A stretch of 64,000 bases of DNA from Fasciola hepatica (Eukaryota > Platyhelminthes > Trematoda > Plagiorchiida > Fasciolidae), in assembly GCA_948099385.1 (NCBI GenBank), contig CANUEZ040000029.1:2883501-2947500 (forward strand), read 5' to 3'. Shown here one piece after another: positions 34,575 to 46,504 of the stretch (the stretch's first letter is position 1; each line of letters begins with the position of its first letter). Both the position numbers and the translations under genes were made by a program. Under the pieces are notes generated by a model. That model was not told the origin of the DNA. It did no database searches and worked only from the letters and a program-made list of their open reading frames with translations.

Positions 34575-36780
34575 CACACAGAAAAGTTGTCCTTTGTTAT
34601 AAAACAACTGGAAAGAAGTACTCTATTTTTACTGTTGCTATTAATATTAGTATTATTGACTGAGAAGACGTCCAGAAAAAAAAATCGATTGTTTTTTAAC
34701 TGACTTGTTGTACGCACTCAAAGTCAGTGATGTAGTGGCAATATTTCACGCAATTCTCATTTGATCATAATAGTGCAGGCATGCGAAATTTGTAATGGAG
34801 TTAACAAAAGATCCACAATTACAACAAAAAGTCAAAATACTGAATGTCAATTGTGTTTCAGTGGATTTGTGGTGGTCGATTAACTTTTAGATTTTTAGCT
34901 TTGTGTGTGTTATCTCCCCCTTGTCGTCGTTCGGGATAGCTGAGAAGCCTTGACGAACCGTGTTTACGATAAAGGAACATGTCTGCCTAATCTGATCACA
35001 GTCGGCTCGATCAAGAATAAAATTCGCGGCATTGTTAGTGTGACCCATACCGATCGCACTGGTGATCGTCTTATGGATCCCTTTGGCTAACCCTCAATTT
35101 TGAACTCGATTCGGCAGGCACTCTGGTGTTCTTGATCGGTTTTCGTCTCCACAGGGATAATAATCAGAACATAAACAACAAGAAGGTGAACGGTCAAGCA
35201 GTTGGTCTACAGGCCTCAATGTGCTGAAAGAGAATTGATGTTTGTTTGCACTGAATGCCTTTGCTGTTGTGTTTGATAGCCCGGATGACAATGCTTCCGT
35301 GGTTGCATCACGTTCGAATTCTACGCACTCGTGGATAACCTTTTTCTAGGGAGGGCATTTATTGTGCGATTTGACTGCGTTGCAGAAAGTTACCAACACT
35401 TCCGAAAGATTGTTTCGAAGCCTATTTGACTAGCCCTGGATGTCGAAACAAAGATTTTGAGGTTGATCTCCCACGTTTTTCAAGTTGGTTTTTGTTGCGT
35501 ATGGTTAAAATTGCGCCTACTACGCGGACAACCAATCAAATCCCTTTCATGCACGGACAAACAGTCGCTTGATATCGATCTTTAATCACGCTTCAGCACC
35601 AAAAGTATTGACTTATCGATTTTGCTGTGTACTGATTGGCCTTACTCTTTTGCTCGTGGCAGCACACGTAGTTTAGCTCTTGCTAACTTGCTTGCGGTTT
35701 ACTTGCCGGCTACGGCCGGGTTTTCTGTTTACACTCGTACAAATAAATGCAGTGTCAACATTAAGGGTTCTGCTGCTAACTACAAACACCACAGGTTTAT
35801 GATGAATATAGCCTCCAGTTGCCCTGTCGCATTTACCCTGTTATCAGAAATATCAAGGAAGAAAGTCAATTCATCATGTCCCGTTGGCATAATGGATCAT
35901 TTTTGAACACCGTTATATTCTCGCATAGAAAATGACCTAACGAGAAGTACCAAAAACACCTGTCTGCGTTTATCTACTTGCCTATTCCAAATTCAGACTA
36001 AGGAAATATGTGATAAGCTTATGGCATGTAGGGTGGATATAAAACGAACCGTGCAGGTCCTGACCAAACAATTCGAAAGCCAACGTGTCCGTCCCCTGTC
36101 TCGCTAAAAGTCAGACATATTTTGTGTACCTATTCGATCAGACAATTAATCAGTATTCTCTTATTCAAGAATCGATCAGAGGGGACTGAAAGACGGTAAG
36201 CGTATCGATCTATATGATATTAGTATACAGTTGATAGAATCAACAGCATGTTGGAAGAATTCATAACTATCCCTCTTTTTAAATTGTCACAGGTGATAGT
36301 GAGATCACTGTGCTAACTACACTACTAAGCAAGGTCACTTTTGACTTGTCGGTAATCACAATATCTCCCGGAGTTTCATAGCCTGGTATCGTGTTATGAG
36401 AGCGGTACATCATCCAAATCACCGTCATCAACACCATCATACAAACCACCCGAATCGTCATCATCACAATCATCATCGTCGAATGGGCCGTCCGTCGCCT
36501 ACACTGTTTCTAACCAGTGAAGCATGCGACCAACAACATCGGAACAAATGTTTTTAGGGAGGATATGATTTTTATTAAATGGTACTAATAAGCTACTAAG
36601 ACAAATATTTAAGCACAAAAACAGCTTGATACCTAAAAGTCTGTGGACCGAATGGTACGCACAAGCGTGCAAAAAAGGTTCAGTTGCTACGGTGCAGTAT
36701 TACAGATCAATCGGTTAGTCCGAGCACGCAGACAGTTCTAAAACGGGTACGTTACTTGTGACTAGACGATCCACTCATCG
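34575..36780. other. No recognisable gene; imperfect TCA repeats
   Basis: Imperfect ATC/TCA units at about 36407-36481. Frames of 65-94 codons at 35094 (-) and 35622 (+) resemble nothing known. Confidence 0.45.

Positions 36781-36781
<1 letters not shown>

Positions 36782-36819
<38 letters not shown>
36782..36819. repeat. (CA)19 microsatellite
   Basis: Uninterrupted CA tract, 38 bases downstream of the stop of a candidate minus-strand exon. Confidence 0.98.
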
Positions 36820-36824
<5 letters not shown>

Positions 36825-36856
36825 CAGTGCAAAAATTCACAATCACATAAAGCGAA

Positions 36857-37029
36857 CTATTCATATTTATACGGTGTAACAACAAGCGACAATCTCGACA
36901 AGACGAAAATGACAACCGCTTGACACTCTTCCACGTCATTGGGAATAAAGAACCGGGCAGACAGGCTGGCAGGATCTTCAAATGTGTGCTGGGTGCAGAG
37001 CTCTTCTTTGAGGATTGCCCAAGCATGAT
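36857..37029 (-). CDS. Candidate terminal exon, unknown
   Basis: The minus strand has a textbook 3' splice site, CTTTCCCTATGTGCCCTTGCAG, ending at 37030. The downstream frame reads HAWAILKEELCTQHTFEDPA, SLSARFFIPNDVEECQAVVI and a hydrophobic end FVLSRLSLVV before a stop at 36857. The frame is balanced and helix-like, with a hydrophobic C-terminus. The frame is also open through the acceptor up to 37078, so chance remains possible. Not recognised. Confidence 0.3.
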
Positions 37030-37033
37030 CTGC

Positions 37034-40000
37034 AAGGGCACATAGGGAAAGATGACTCGATGGACCGAAGCCCAGCAAGTGTATACGCAGATACCAACAT
37101 ACATTAGAGAAGAAGGGAATGACGGTCTATGACGCATCCTTACAACATCAGTCCGGCTTCTCGGGTCATTAACGAATTCTACTTTAGATGATTACACGCT
37201 GAGGAATGATGCACAACTTTGGGGATAATCCAGTTTGTTTACACGTGAACTCCTATCAGTCTTCTAGTCCGACGCAAGGGCTCCAGAGTTCAGAGCTTTT
37301 GTGGGAATTTGGAGGTGCCAAAAGTCCCTTTGTTGTTTCACTTTGCTGACATTACGTTTTGGAAGAGAACAAAAGCAAAGTCAAGAAGGCAGCTGGAGGT
37401 TATTCTGTAAACATGTATCGATTGCTTTTCTTACAAGAATTTGTCATCAAATCATTCGTGGCAGCACAGAGTTTGCGTATACGTCCTACGTCCTAAGTGC
37501 AGTTTTACAATCATCCAGACTCCCAAAGACTATAATTTTTCTTCTTTTTTTACAAGGAATGATATCGTTTATATTTTCCGGGTCAGTTTCACAAAGTGGT
37601 GAGGCAAGTATCCTGACCTGTCACGCACGAACCCATGAACGGCTCTTGACTGTTCAAATAAAGGCAATAATTTGTAGGATGTCAGCAAGAAATCGCCATT
37701 GTTTGTGGTGATCGCAAGCAGTACACCTATGAGATCAGGTGAGGCCAAGTAGGGCCGTCCGAAAAACAACAATTTGGTGAGCACCTAGAGCTCAGAGGTA
37801 AAAAATCATGTACAAACCTCTACTGTGCGGTCACAACGATTAACAAGTGTGAATCAAAGATCAGCAATGCGCAAGTCCAGACGAGATCACCATGACAGTC
37901 AGAGTTCGAGTCTGATTGTATCACGGGTCACAAAAACAAGATATAAACAAGTGTTCATATGTAGTGATTGATGTGCGACGTTCGACAGGGAATTCGTACA
38001 GTATACGCAGTACAATGTAGGTGGCAATAAGCGTGGAGGAATTTTAGTACGGCACATGCATCCGTGGATGTGTGTGTATGGGCAGTAGCTATTGACTACA
38101 ACATCAACGGATAGCACGCAATCAGTGACACGATCCGTGGTAGGGTCATACATTAATCATCAACCCTAGTAGTCAGTTTGTTTGAGGAAGGTGATGCACC
38201 CCCGAGCACAATCAACTTACTCATTACGGGAACTTTTTCTCAGTTTTTCTTAGGTACCATCAAATATACATTCGACCTGAACCGAGTACACGATGTATCC
38301 GCCTATTAGGCCGTCGTCTCCGTAATGGTCGAACGGTTGAGTGGGTAAGGGACAACCTGTATTGACAAATTGTGACAGGGCCAGTAGTTTGTTCACAATG
38401 GGGCACTTTTGAGAAATTCGAGTCGAGTGAAATTATTCTACAGTCTATTATTCTAATAAAATTGCTCAATTTGTTGCATTGGGTCAGAAATTGCCAATGT
38501 TTCCCAGAGCGGATATACGATCGTTATAAGGCATTGCGCAGACTTACCCATGAAGTGTTTGCTATGTCGGTCATGCACTCGGTAACAGTCAATCTGTTCC
38601 CGGACAGTCTGTATTAGTTGTACTCCACAAGCCCGATAATTCAATTCTTTGAAGAGTAATTTTCTGCCTCTTGGGAAGATGGAGCGTAACGGAGGTTGTA
38701 TTCTACAAGACATACAAACGAGCTGCCAATCGTCCTGCCTTGGAGTCAACGACAAGTGTACTTCCTAATGTAATCTAGTCCTAGCTTGTCCGAGACGCAC
38801 TGCGAACTCTGGGGAAGACTGCAGCCAATCGACGGATACTTCACATCTAGTGGAATCAATGGACTGACTGAATGGACATTTAAGAAAAACAATACGGTTT
38901 ACGGTCCATCCGTTTTCACCCACTCCTACCAGTCACACTTCAACAGCAGCACAGTGGAGGGGGTCGTTCAGAAATGTTGCACAAGAAGTGATGCGAGGAA
39001 AAAAATTAGGTCAGATGAGGTCATAGTCAAAGTAGATGAGTGGAATAACAAAATGACCGATTTTGATGTGTTATTGTGACGACCAGTGTGTGGTGAATTA
39101 TCGGTACAATATTTGTGGGCATTCCACCATTATGTTGCTTTCTTGTTAATGGGCAAACCGAAATAGTAAACACTCTATACGTGTTCCTTGCTGAAGCTGG
39201 TCCTGTCACATTATCATGCAACTTGCGAATTGCGTGATCATTCCTGAACGAGTACAGTTGCATGGAACATCTCCGTACCATTGATCGAGCAGAGATCAAG
39301 AACCGTGCCTAGGTTGACTGTGGTGATTTTTTCGCCGTAATCCCTTGTTACAGGACAAATTCTATATGGGCCAATCTGAGTTCACTTCGTTCAATACAGG
39401 ACGCAGCTGGTACTTGCGGCTGCTTCTGTGGTGGAGAGTGTATACTACTCACTAAGCAGGTAACTATTTGGTTTCTGAAGAACTAATTATGGACAGTAAT
39501 GGAGTGACATTGAATGCAATTAAGTTACATGGACTGAAAGCAGCAGGACCAAAGAAGGCATAGAAACCACGTGATTGCACCTTCTGATCGGATTACTACT
39601 GCCTTCAAACGGACCGGACAGGTATGAAGCAATCAGCCATTGTTGTTCTAATTGATTGATTTTTATGACTTTCGAACGAATGATGTTCAACAAACAAGCT
39701 GTTACCAGGCCCGTCTTCTGGGGCGCAGCTGAATCCCACTGTCATCAGCCATCCGCAAATGGACATGTGACACTGCATTTCTTCCAGACTGTCCTTCTTG
39801 CATTATCCGATAGGGTTGGCAAATTATTTTCTGAGGACTCATCGGAGCCGCATCACCATCGAGGATCAACCGCGGGCCGGATATCGCCACGAAGTTCAAT
39901 GAGTCCTACAAGCTATTGCTAAGTTATCTTAACATGCCCTACGCGGTTTGTACGCCGGGCCAATCATCTGTTCAGAGCTTTCAAGGTTTTCTAATAGTCT

Positions 40001-40810
40001 GTGGAGAGTTGATAAAGCAAGCATAATCGGTCCATCAATATCCCCCCCCTTTGTTTCACAGCTACACTTTCCATCAAAACCAAAAGACGCACGGAACTCG
40101 TTTTTTATTCAACCGGCGGAACTATGCTTATCGGACAGACCGGTTGAAACAACTACTTTCTTCTCTTCTAGACCACTAGTGATCAGTGATGATATTCTAT
40201 TCAGAGTGAATTTATGCAATTACTTTGCAGTTGCCATCTATAAGTCAACGGAAGTTACTCGATTTTCTTCAGATCTGTAAAACTGCCCGGATTCAATCAG
40301 TTATCATTTTCACTCTCGTACTCACGGATTCCCATTTTTCCGCTCAGTTTTGCTGTCCCCACCTTAAATCACTCTTTTTAAAAACATCTTTTCAACACGG
40401 ATATGTGCAATTTTTTTAGTCAGTCTTCCTCCTGTCATCCCTTTATTCGTTCTATTCATAAAGTTATGTGAGAATTTGACCTTAACGAATGAAAACCCTT
40501 GTAGAGCTTCTCGTAAATTCGACAAGTTCTTGATTTTATATTTTCCATCCAGTTTTTTTTAATTTGGTTATCAGGAAATACGGTTTATGCCGAAACTCTA
40601 TTGTGTTTCACTTAATTCATTGACTTATAACTGAAAGTGTCATAAACACCGTTATGCATAAATTTTAGCTTCTTTCTCAGTCCTGTTGTATTGTCGTTCA
40701 GCCCAGTGACATTAATTATCAATTTTGTTACCTCATTTCCTAGCCATTTATACAATAATTCTCAATCACCCAGTATATATGTTCAGTATGAAATCTCTTG
40801 AACCGACTTC
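37034..40810. other. No recognisable gene
   Basis: A 136-codon plus-strand frame (37301-37711) contains a T-rich run ending TTACAAG at about 37557, acceptor-like, but no family features. A possible B-box (AGTTCGAGTC at about 37903) has no tRNA fold. Frames at 38453 (-) and 38786 (+) are unassigned. Confidence 0.4.
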
Positions 40811-40814
40811 TCGA

Positions 40815-40923
40815 AAATGACCTCACAGAAGCACCGAAAATCACGTGCGCATATATATGTTGACTCGTTGCTTGTGCGAAAAACGAGTTGGTATTCCGCT
40901 GCATTTCATTCGTGAGGTCATTT
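40815..40923. repeat. Nested inverted repeats (12-bp outer, 7-bp inner)
   Basis: AAATGACCTCAC (40815-40826) is the exact complement of GTGAGGTCATTT (40912-40923). Inside, ACTCGTT (about 40863-40869) pairs with AACGAGT (about 40882-40888). The whole block is 109 bases and non-coding, like a small MITE or fold-back element. SINE family S2 starts 20 bases later. Confidence 0.7.
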
Positions 40924-40942
40924 CTGGGAGTTCAGTTCAGCA

Positions 40943-41035
40943 GACCGGCGGTGCTCAAACGGTTATCAAGACGTCTTGGGTCTAATTCTGTCACTTCCTC
41001 ATTCGGCAGCCTTCAAGTGGCCGCGGCTTCCCTCC
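40943..41035 (+). repeat. tRNA-derived SINE, family S2 copy 2
   Basis: AGACCGGCGGTGCTCAAACG, then a B-box-like TTGGGTCTAATTCTG, then TTCGGCAGCCTTCAAGTG and CTTCCCTCC, collinear with 34446-34572 but with a deletion between B-box and tail. Confidence 0.55.
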
Positions 41036-41238
41036 AAAATTATTTTACTTTGTCGTATACTAAATGAAAGATGTGGAAGATTATTTATTTATTTTCTTTG
41101 ATTTAAACTGAGAATACCTATTTGCTCAGAATCATCATAAACATTTGGGAAACAGTACGACAAGGCTGATAATTGTCGTACAAAGTTGAGTAGTGGTGTG
41201 GCGAGGCTGTACAATGACGAGAAAACCCTTAGTTTATT

Positions 41239-41255
41239 CACACACACACACACAC
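41239..41255. repeat. (CA)8 microsatellite
   Basis: Short CA tract. Confidence 0.9.
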
Positions 41256-41334
41256 CCCTCCACGTGTCTTTCAGTAAGATGGAAGGTGCAGTTTTTCTTA
41301 GATATAAGAGCTCTGGGTGAAACGTGGCCATGGG

Positions 41335-41425
41335 TTTACGTGCCAGCAAGCCAAATTTGGTCACTCCAAGTGGTTTGGTTTAAAAGTTATTTCAGAAAAA
41401 GAGGACGAGTTTAATAGCATTTCAT
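41335..41425 (+). repeat. Short dispersed repeat shared with 59.7 kb
   Basis: CGTGCCAG, GGTCACTCCAAGTGGTTT, TTCAGAAAAAG and TAATAGCATTTCATGCAC align with 59672-59757 by eye, same strand. Function unknown. Confidence 0.5.
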
Positions 41426-41754
41426 GCACTGTCTAACACTGACAAATTCGATTGGACGGAGACGGTGTTGCGTTTCTCTTGAAAACCTTGACTGGAGAAT
41501 GGATTGAGCAGACCAAATTTCTTCCCATAGCTTGACCAAGAAACCCAGACAACGACGGAAGTAACAAAATGACTTGTTAATGGTCGTAATCGGGATTCGT
41601 GCGAACTTGTCACCAGATGATGATGAAGTGGGGTAATATGATCTACCGGCTTATCAGCCTTGAGATCCAGCTATTTTCGAATTTCAGTGGTAGGAAATTG
41701 TATCTGATTAACAAATAGTTCATCATGTAATAAAAAGCCTAACTCACGGTTGGG

Positions 41755-41870
41755 AACCATGGAAGCGCTATACAGGTGGGCACTTTCACCGAGCCTCCAA
41801 TGGGACTCGAACCCAGGATGAAAGACTGTGATGATTCTTGACGAGCTAGACAAAACAGCTTTCATAGTTT
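41755..41870 (-). repeat. tRNA-derived SINE, family S3 copy 1
   Basis: On the minus strand a consensus B-box (GGGTTCGAGTCCC) is preceded by CTAGCTCGTCAAGAATCATC and followed by a body ending TGTATAGCGCTTCCATGG. The last part and B-box recur at 62560-62620. Likely a tRNA-derived short retroposon; not a working tRNA because the acceptor stem is missing. Confidence 0.5.
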
Positions 41871-41879
41871 TCAATAACG

Positions 41880-42850
41880 AGTTAAGCTTTGTTACTGTGT
41901 GACGAATAACATTAGAACTATTTAGGCAGAGTCAATAAGGTAAAAGCATGAGTACAAAGCGCTGAGGATAACGAGACCTTTTAGTTGGCCGGTTGAAACA
42001 GTTTAGTTACCGGGTTCTGGCATAAAATTTCTCATGTTAACATTTAAGAAAAAATGCCGGGGGTGAAACTCCTCAGCCAGCCAACCGACACAGGCCAGAG
42101 TGACAGAGTAGTGACAAAAGGAGTGAGATTTCTCAGTTTGACCTATCGGGTTGGAGGGTACGTTTTTCCGAGCACGCAATTATTGATTCTCAGCCAACTG
42201 AATGAACACAGATTTACGATGTTTCTAAGTTTTGTGTGCCGTATTTTATTAATTGAGCAACGAAACTCTCACAAATGATAATCAGTTTCAGCAGCGGGGG
42301 CCTGAAATGTTTAACAAAATTATTCGCTGTCACGTGCCACACACTCACGTTCTTCTCAGTGATGAACTGAGCTTAGATATTGCCTGCAGAATCAATTCAC
42401 AACCTCAAAAACATCACTCATTGTTAATATATATATCTGAACCGGGGTGTGATCAAGTTTATCTGGTCTGGCCGACCCCGGTTGGATCAACACGACCGTA
42501 CCTTTCAATTTCGTGACTGTTCTACTCGTTTACATTCTGACCCCTACAGTTAATTGCCCTCTCAATGGAAGCGCTTCGAAATTGGAGGGCCAAGAGATCC
42601 AGTGTTCCCGTACGAGATACTTAGCACGCAATTTTTTTCGGTTGAGACCAACCAGGTGGTGGACAGGTGTTAAATCGTGATACACGGACCAGTAATGGTC
42701 TTATAACAATTATTTCATTAGACAAACACTTCAAGGATCTCAAGCACATCAAAAAACCCATTTCTCTGGATATGTGATTGAAAAAACCCAGTCGAAACAG
42801 TTTAAGAATAATGAATTAATCTTACAAACCATTTGACCTCCACTAGCAAA
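41880..42850. other. No recognisable gene
   Basis: Nothing recognised. Confidence 0.4.
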
Positions 42851-42852
42851 AA

Positions 42853-42879
42853 CATTGACATACCCAGGGACACACAAAT

Positions 42880-42915
<36 letters not shown>

Positions 42916-42932
42916 ATGGTGGTATGTCAATG
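42853..42932. repeat. (CA)15 flanked by a perfect 12-bp inverted repeat
   Basis: CATTGACATACC (42853-42864) and GGTATGTCAATG (42921-42932) flank a CA tract (42883-42913). The 80-base unit is palindromic at its ends and non-coding. Confidence 0.8.
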
Positions 42933-42939
42933 CTCACCA

Positions 42940-43190
42940 AACCATTTTTAAGACAGTAAATTGATCGTATACGCCTTGCATCTGACTTTGGTCAGCCAGA
43001 AAGTGATTTTATTCATCCCAAGGGATAGATTTTCAGCATTTTTTTTTATCGGTACTTTCCTCATTCCATAGTTTTTTGGTCATAAAAGTAACTCTAAAGA
43101 GTCAAAGACATTTCGTTATTATACAAAGTGAATTACAGTAAAGGAAGTAGACCCCATAGTTCGAAAACATACTGCTGGAGGAGTTTCAGG
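42940..43190. other. Possible 3' untranslated part of the adjacent LINE
   Basis: No coding. It follows the LINE ORF end on the minus strand; no clear tail repeat was seen. Confidence 0.3.
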
Positions 43191-43194
43191 GAAC

Positions 43195-45460
43195 TTTCAC
43201 TTCAGAACTAGTTTGTTAATTCCGCTTTTTAAAAGAGAATTGTTGTATGTGGATGGAAAGACAGAGAGCGAAGGGTGTTCCATAACTTAACCGTCCGGGG
43301 GTGGGGGTGGGGGAAGAAGCCTGAAAGGTCGAAGTTCGAGATCAAGCGACAGAAACTTGACAAGGGTGACTAGCTTCGAGGGATTGGGATTAGCGTCAAA
43401 AGTATTGAGAACAGAAATAGCCGAGGCAAGCTTGGATGAACAAAGCCCAGGATAATAGTAATTCAATAAGGTCAATGAATCAACTGGCCGGTAATAGGCG
43501 AACGACCACAAATTGGATGTGAAAATAGGGTCGTCTACCAGACGAATGGCTTTACATTGGACCCGGTCGAGAAGAGGCAAAGAAGTAGACAAAGTTATCC
43601 TCTCTTGACAGCAGTATTCAATTGTGGGACAAATTTGGGCATTGTACAGTAAGAGGAGGTGAGATGGTTTGAAGAAAAGTCTGGCTCGTAGCAGAAAACT
43701 AATCTAGAGCAGCACGAGAAGCTAGCGAACATTTGTGTGAAGAACTAGATAGAGGGGAGACCACTGACAGACTCAGAGAAGGTATCGAGTTGGAGGAATG
43801 GAGGAGGACCGAATCAAAATTTAAGTGGGGAGAATAGGAATGATGCTCTAAAGGAATCGAGAGAAGATTTTTCAGAACCACTGAAGAGAACACGACTTTG
43901 AGATCCCTGAAAAGAGATCTGTCCAAGGTCCGAACTGAGTGATGTTACAAGGGCACAAAGGTTGCGGTTGATGTTGACAATGGCATGGCAGGAGGCGGGA
44001 CACAAAAGGGAGAAGTGAAGGGTAGCGTCGTCGACAAAACCGTGGATGGCTTTGGAAGTGGTAGATGAGATCATTAGTGAAAAGTAGAAAGAGCGTGGGA
44101 GCAAGTACTGAACCTTGGGGAATACAACATTCACGGGAAAAGGCTGTGATTGTGTTCCATCGGCCAGAAAAGAGATGGTCCAGTTACCGAGAAAACTCGA
44201 CGTCCAAAAGGCAAGGATTGGACGAAACCCAAGTGTACCAGACACGGTCAAAAGCCTACGATAAGTCTAGTGAGACCAGGTGTGTTTTTCCGCGGTTATC
44301 TAGTGCTACTGACCAGGAGTACGAGACCATAGCTGGTAGATCACCCGTGGAACGACGAGATCGGAACCCGTACTGACGATCATTTAGCAGCTCTTCACGT
44401 TGGAGGAATGGTCGCAACTGGTTGAAAATTATGGTCTCCATGACTTTCGAAATTGCGGAAGCTGGGGAAATGGGACAGTAGTCCTCGGACCGGAGGAGTA
44501 GCCGTGTTTGTGAACGGGAAAATTCACGGCTTATTTCCATGAAGCAGGAAGCGTACCAGATGGGACAAAAAAGCACAAAAGATGACGTAGAACTTTTGCT
44601 AACTCTAGGGCAAACATTTTCAGGTCGATGGGCGAAATAACGTCTGGACCAGGAGGTTTTGTTTGGCCGAGTGATTGTAATGTCGGGCCAACATTTCTAC
44701 TTGGGATAATGGGAACAGACGGATGGCTAGTAGGAGTGGTCGGGGGTGAAAGAGTAGAAGACTCGACTAAAGTGAAATTGGTGGGCAAACGGGGAAGCAA
44801 ATTCCTCGGCTTTCTCATGGGGTACAGAGTTAGACGTGGGGAGAAATTGTAGGGGCAAAAATTACGAGAAAAAGCTTTGTCCAGAGACCAAAATGAGCAA
44901 CCATAGGATAAAGCGGAAAACTGCTCCTTCGGCTTTGTAGCAGGGGAAATGATTCTTGGCTTTCTGAATGAAAAGCGAGCCTCTGTTTCTGGCTCGCACG
45001 AAGAGACTACGAGATTGGAGATTAGAGGAGCAACACCAAAATCTGAATGCCGAGTTCTTCAAGCGCACAATACGATTGCAAAAGGGGAGTAGACCACTCA
45101 GGAGAAAGTGGTCTGTCGGGCTTAGAAAAGTATGGAATTAAAAAAGCATGCCTTAGAGGACAGTCTCAGTAAGGTTCGAAGCTGAGGTAGAAACGTCAGA
45201 AGTAAAGCGATAGTCACCTCAGAATAAGGAGCCCAGGAAATCACAGAAATCTTTCCAGTTGGCTGAATTGTAACACCAACAGATGTGTCTGGACTTGCAC
45301 ATAGACTGCGCGAGAAGAGCTGCCGGAGAAGATACGACAGTGGTCTGATGAGCCAAGTGGACAAAGGGAGGTAATGTCAGAGAATAAGAAAGGCAAGGAA
45401 GTGAGAAGATCGAGGATATGTGCGCGATAGCCAGCCCGACCGGGAATGCGCGTGGGAGAC
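43195..45460 (-). mobile_element. CR1/Jockey-type LINE, endonuclease end plus nearly complete RT
   Basis: The best preserved element here. Minus-strand frames in order: endonuclease end HILDLLTSLPFLFSD and PLGSSDHC (about 45430-45330; family DLxLTS...PLGxSDH); linker; KPPGPDVISPIDLKMFALEL (about 44660); SEDYCPISPASAISKVMETI; LRPFLQREELLNDRQYGFRS then RRSTGD (44420-44330); VSLDLS; IHGFVDDATLHFSL (about 44050, catalytic DD kept); C-terminal LLDRVQCKAIRLVDDPIFTS (43570), LTLLNYYYPGLCSSKLASAI, and LWN...FPSTYNNSLLKSGI ending near 43200. Several frame changes and stops disable it. Its 5' side stops where an LTR-like repeat begins at 45461. Confidence 0.85.
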
Positions 45461-45720
45461 TGTGGTGATTCAGCGGGCATCGCACGTGATGCGGTCAGGT
45501 ATGGCTTCGTGGGTACGTACGCTGAGGATGGCCAAGGACAGGTATAGAAAAAGCTCGCTGTGACTCGTCAGTTTCTAACCTACCAATTACTTTCTTTGGT
45601 TTAACGTCTTATACAAACCAGTTCTGCAATACAATTAACGTGCTATTCAGCAACTTTGGTCTTCTTGCCATTTTGTTTGCACAGTTCTGATTTGGAGTGA
45701 TTTCAGAAGGTCCTATCAGG
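45461..45720 (+). repeat. LTR-like dispersed repeat, copy 2 of 5
   Basis: Begins TGTGGTGATTCAGCGGGCAT and ends near CCTATCAGG. Has the family core TTATACAAACCAGTTCTGCA and ACGTGCTATTC, but the forward CCAAT is changed. It abuts the truncated 5' end of the LINE at 43195-45460 in the opposite orientation. Confidence 0.7.
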
Positions 45721-46279
45721 TCGGATATAGCGAGTGCTACAAGAACCGAATGTGTTGGCTTAGACTGTTCACCGAATCCAAAGCTCAAATTGTTTCTTGT
45801 AGGAGGCATTGCTTTCAGGGAGGGAAATATCCAAAGGGAAAGAGTTTTCTTGAGCTGCATAAATGTTTCTTCCATGAAGGATATGGCAATCAAGGATGCT
45901 CCATTCTGTTACAACTACTGTACTTGTTTGTGTCCAGCGAGCAGCACCCTGGCCTGTTAAACGCAGTCTCGTAACTGATACGGTGATTTGATGACTTTTT
46001 TATTCCCATACAATTGGGAAAACATGAATTGTGTTGATGCCTTGAGAACAGCTCCCCTGATCTATAGCGGAGTTGTAAATTCGTAAACGAAAACCAGTCA
46101 CTTACAAAAGTACATCTCGGGGTACGTCTATTTCCTAGTTCAACTGGAGACGTTGTGATTTAAGTTCAATACAAGGAAACTTCGGACGAAACCACCATTC
46201 ATACCGCTCCACGGACACCGCACGTGATTGGTTTGGAGGTTTTCAATAGTCACCTGACTCATGTAATTTCTGCACTCCT
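45721..46279. other. No recognisable gene
   Basis: Frames of about 75-94 codons on both strands at 45609-45974 partly cover the LTR-like repeat; no LINE endonuclease pattern could be confirmed. Confidence 0.35.
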
Positions 46280-46497
46280 TCAGGACCCACAATTACAATT
46301 TGAACTCCCATCAAGATTGAACTGAACTGTTGCTGATAAGTGTGGCAGTTTTTGAGAGAGCCAGTGGTGGGGAGGCAGAAGGTTTATGGTGACTGCTCGC
46401 TTCGAACACTGAAGTGATTCAGGAACGTACGGCATAACCACCCATCGATCGTCTACTTCTTCAAGATAAGACATGGTTGCCGATAAAGCCCCCGTGA
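46280..46497 (-). CDS. Candidate exon with strong acceptor, unknown
   Basis: A long pyrimidine tract ending GTGGTTCTTATTTCAG is an excellent 3' splice site (AG at 46498-46499). The frame then reads VTGALSATMSYLEEVDDRWV, VMPYVPESLQCSKRAVTINL, LPPHHWLSQKLPHLSATVQF and NLDGSSNCNCGS to a stop at 46280. A donor such as GTAATT near 46294 would end it in frame before the stop. An internal ATG (MSYLEEV) could also be a start. The peptide is well balanced and unlike any transposon protein in the window; no family recognised. Confidence 0.4.
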
Positions 46498-46504
46498 CTG
46501 AAAT

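Noticed and set aside
37301..37711. 136-codon plus-strand frame
   Set aside because: No recognisable domain. It runs through an acceptor-like T-tract at 37557 without a convincing donor, so neither a full ORF nor an exon is supported.
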